Below are positions 5,992 to 7,295 of a stretch of 7,295 nt of DNA, one piece after another. The position numbers and the translations under genes were made by a program. The DNA comes from Anaerolineae bacterium (GTDB lineage: Bacteria; Chloroflexota; Anaerolineae; 4572-78; NAK82). A model generated the notes under the pieces. It had not been told where the DNA came from and did not search any database. It was given only the letters and a program-made list of their open reading frames with translations. Each line of letters opens with the position of its first letter. Positions within the stretch are counted from its first letter, which is position 1. The stretch is from contig JAUVRU010000086.1 of NCBI GenBank assembly GCA_030597485.1, positions 1 to 7,295 of the forward strand, read 5' to 3'.

Positions 5992-6342
5992 TCACATCCT
6001 TGACAACACCACTCTCTCGAACACAACCGCGAGCCCGATCCCAAGTGCGCACATTGGGTAGTCCAGCAGGTCGAACGTTTGGCCACAGATTGGAACTCCA
6101 AAATACTGCAACGTCTCCGTGACCGCACCAGTGCCGAACACCAGAATGCCCCTGGCGATATCGGAGCGGAGAAGCGCCTGATCGGCAACACCCAAGACCA
6201 GATACATGGCGAATGGGAGCAGGATGTCGATCAGGTAGCCATTGACAAGAACCGGCAACGGACCGCGATACCCCGGGCCTGTTAGGAAGTGAAGAGCCCC
6301 GACACCCAGTGCTATACCAACGACGAGGAGTTTCCGGTTCAT
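5992..6342 (-). CDS. Small four-helix membrane protein, VanZ/DUF2809-like
   Basis: A 116-residue protein with four hydrophobic segments, at about 5-20, 33-50, 62-78 and 94-112. The pattern TETLQYFGVPICGQTFDLLD (75-94), followed by a Gly-containing helix, resembles the small VanZ-like or DUF2809-like families. These share E-x-x-Q, a G-x-T-F-D turn and a following Asp. Function is unknown; VanZ relatives are associated with glycopeptide tolerance, but that should not be transferred here. The ATG at 6342 gives a normal start, M-N-R-K then a hydrophobic helix. A GTG at 6357 would add five residues, and neither has a good Shine-Dalgarno sequence. The gene is the only plausible ORF between two attC-like sites. 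Its 3' end points to the left site, the standard arrangement of an integron gene cassette of about 570 bp. Confidence 0.65.
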   Translation of the reverse strand: MNRKLLVVGIALGVGALHFLTGPGYRGPLPVLVNGYLIDILLPFAMYLVLGVADQALLRSDIARGILVFGTGAVTETLQYFGVPICGQTFDLLDYPMCALGIGLAVVFERVVLSRM

Positions 6343-6385
6343 AGAGGATTGACTCACTATTCCATCTGCGATTCGGCGCTCAGCC

Positions 6386-6517
6386 GCCTAACGGATGGCG
6401 CATATGCCGCCACGCGGCTATCGCAGTGACAACAAACGTGAACCAAAACGTACCAACAACGAAACAGACCTCAGAAGGGACTTCGACAGCGTGGTCGGCT
6501 TGATGCGCTGGTTAGGC
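6386..6517 (-). other. attC-like integron recombination site
   Basis: The 132-bp element is bounded by GCCTAAC (6386-6392) and GTTAGGC (6511-6517), exact RYYYAAC/GTTRRRY cores. Between them GCGCAT (6398-6403) pairs with ATGCGC (6503-6508), GCCG (6406-6409) with CGGC (6496-6499), and CCACGC (6410-6415) with GCGTGG (6489-6494). The result is 23 paired positions with a single unpaired base at 6495 and small asymmetric spacers. On the minus strand the left arm reads CAAGCCGACCACGC, closely resembling the L'' side of classical attC sites, whose extrahelical A is in the same place. This orients the site with its recombining end at 6386-6392, about 44 bp before the ATG of the small membrane gene. 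The loop (6416-6488) is long and AT-richer. Confidence 0.68.
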
Positions 6518-6674
6518 AGCCCCGCCACCTGATGACCTGCCGCCCTCTGCCAGAACTCACCAGTGAGCGCCTGCCTACTGACCTGTGCGACGCCCTTGAC
6601 CGCTTTTGAACTACCGTTCAGCCTCCCACTGCCCACCGGGGCAATAGTGTTCTCGTTTTGAGGTAGAGCTTAAC
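6518..6674. other. Intergenic stretch between epimerase gene and attC-like site
   Basis: No convincing gene is seen. A 72-codon minus-strand frame (6418-6636) overlaps the attC stem and looks like a translation of the repeat. The right edge carries GCTTAAC (6668-6674), which fits RYYYAAC and directly abuts the epimerase stop codon. If meaningful, it would mark the other boundary of a second cassette-like segment, 6518-6674. It may equally be chance. Confidence 0.35.
6626..6650 (-). terminator. Weak hairpin downstream of the epimerase gene
   Basis: TGCCC (6630-6634) pairs with GGGCA (6639-6643) around a 4-nt loop. Flanking CACT and AGTG can extend the stem across an AAT bulge. It lies about 30 nt after the minus-strand stop. 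No T tract follows in that direction, so a terminator role is only possible. Confidence 0.28.
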
Positions 6675-7295
6675 TTAAACGTAACGCTGCGGACTTTGCC
6701 TGAGTTCTTGAAGGAAATCGTCAACGATTCGCTCCTGGTCGTACTCAGGTTTCCAGTTCCACTCCTTCTGAGCATCGCTATCATCTAGTGGCAAAAGCAG
6801 CTTATCCAGGATTTTTTGCAGCTCCAAATCAGGCTTGAAATCAATCTGAGCCCCAGGCACCTTGGCTCTCACAAAGTCGGCCAACTCCCCAGCCGTGGCG
6901 ATCGGAACTACGCCGGCCAGAAGATAGTTGACCGTCTTGATGTTTTCGAGGGGCGCCTCCTTCAGCTCTACTACCGCTCGGGCAGCATCTTTGACATACA
7001 GAACAGGGATCTTGGTTTCAGGCTTCACCCAGATCGTAAACGGATTTCCCTTGGCGCACTTCTCAATCACCCAGGAGGTGAATTGACCAACTCCAGGGGT
7101 CTTGACCCCTGGCCCCACAATGCCAGGGTAGCGCACACATCTGAGATCCAGATTGTATTTCCGTTTGTAGAAAAGCCCCATATCCTCACAAAACAACTTG
7201 GTAGCGCCGTAGAAGAGCTGGGGACGTTGAAGCGTATGATCATCAATGACCTTTTCCTGGATGTCTAACCCATAGGTTCCGATGCTGCTCGAAAA
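6675..7295 (-). CDS. NAD-dependent epimerase/dehydratase-family protein, L-threonine 3-dehydrogenase-like (5' end off window)
   Basis: The visible 206 residues are the C-terminal two thirds of an extended short-chain dehydrogenase. The frame is open to the window edge, so the N-terminal Rossmann glycine motif lies outside. From the window edge, the first residues S-S-S-I-G-T-Y-G hold the catalytic Ser region, and LFYGATK (27-33) gives the Tyr-x-x-x-Lys pair, Y29 and K33. RYPGIVGPG follows. Then KPETKIPVLYVKDAARAVVEL and the C-terminal LDDSDAQKEWNWKPEYD resemble the SDR-type L-threonine 3-dehydrogenase (L-threonine to 2-amino-3-ketobutyrate) more than UDP-sugar epimerases. A nucleotide-sugar epimerase is the alternative. 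A TTG at 7196 would cut off the catalytic motif and is not the start. It shares the minus strand with the cassette gene but is separated from it by more than 300 bp, including an attC-like site. Confidence 0.85.
   Translation of the reverse strand, partial: FSSSIGTYGLDIQEKVIDDHTLQRPQLFYGATKLFCEDMGLFYKRKYNLDLRCVRYPGIVGPGVKTPGVGQFTSWVIEKCAKGNPFTIWVKPETKIPVLYVKDAARAVVELKEAPLENIKTVNYLLAGVVPIATAGELADFVRAKVPGAQIDFKPDLELQKILDKLLLPLDDSDAQKEWNWKPEYDQERIVDDFLQELRQSPQRYV

Noticed and set aside
5815..6003. 62-codon plus-strand frame over the left attC-like site
   Set aside because: It consists of translated stem sequence and is Arg/Ser-rich, without a plausible start region.
6284..6296. GTTAGGA resembling an attC core inside the small membrane gene
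   Set aside because: The last base should be a pyrimidine, no paired partner or stem is found, and it lies in coding sequence.
6418..6636. 72-codon minus-strand frame across the right attC-like site
   Set aside because: Its C-terminal half is translated attC stem and loop (LPNQRIKPT-type peptide), a common false call near attC sites.
1..7295. CRISPR array, tRNA, rRNA or insertion-sequence transposase
   Set aside because: No regularly spaced direct repeats, cloverleaf-like segment, rRNA sequence or transposase motif was seen on either strand.

Overview
The window is GC-rich chromosomal DNA from a bacterium. Its gene repertoire, and a perfect GTAGGGGCGA-type palindrome of a kind I associate with Chloroflexota (Anaerolineae/Caldilineae-like) genomes, make that phylum my best guess. 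No rRNA or marker gene is present to prove it.

Left part (1-1893): a type I mannose-6-phosphate isomerase gene (manA, +) converges on a Maf-family nucleotide pyrophosphatase gene (-). The Maf gene carries a 28-bp perfect palindrome in frame, just before the codons of its conserved ADTVV strand. A divergent control region at about 1716-1893 separates maf from the next operon. There, one palindromic TTGCAA hexamer is well placed to act as the -35 element in both directions.

Centre (1894-5627): three tightly spaced genes (9-nt gap, then an ATGA overlap) encode polytopic membrane proteins. The first and third look like diverged antiporter-like subunits (NuoL/M/N, HyfB/HyfF, MrpA/D superfamily). 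The middle one resembles HyfE/NuoK/MrpC-type subunits. No hydrophilic (NADH, quinone-side or hydrogenase) subunit is in the window. Several charged residues usual for proton translocation appear replaced in both large subunits. The set may be a stand-alone or repurposed ion-translocating or scaffold module; its function is unproven.

Right part (5628-7295): a gene-poor stretch holds two structures resembling integron attC sites, at 5821-5935 and 6386-6517. Between them is a roughly 570-bp unit with one small membrane-protein ORF on the minus strand. The right site has both RYYYAAC/GTTRRRY cores, about 23 paired positions and extrahelical bases; the left site has lost one core. I read this as an integron gene cassette, with no integrase visible. 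To its right is the 3' part of an SDR-superfamily epimerase gene (-), most like SDR-type L-threonine 3-dehydrogenases, running off the window.

The most notable items are the cassette/attC pair, the palindrome embedded in maf, and the antiporter-like operon lacking canonical residues and partners.
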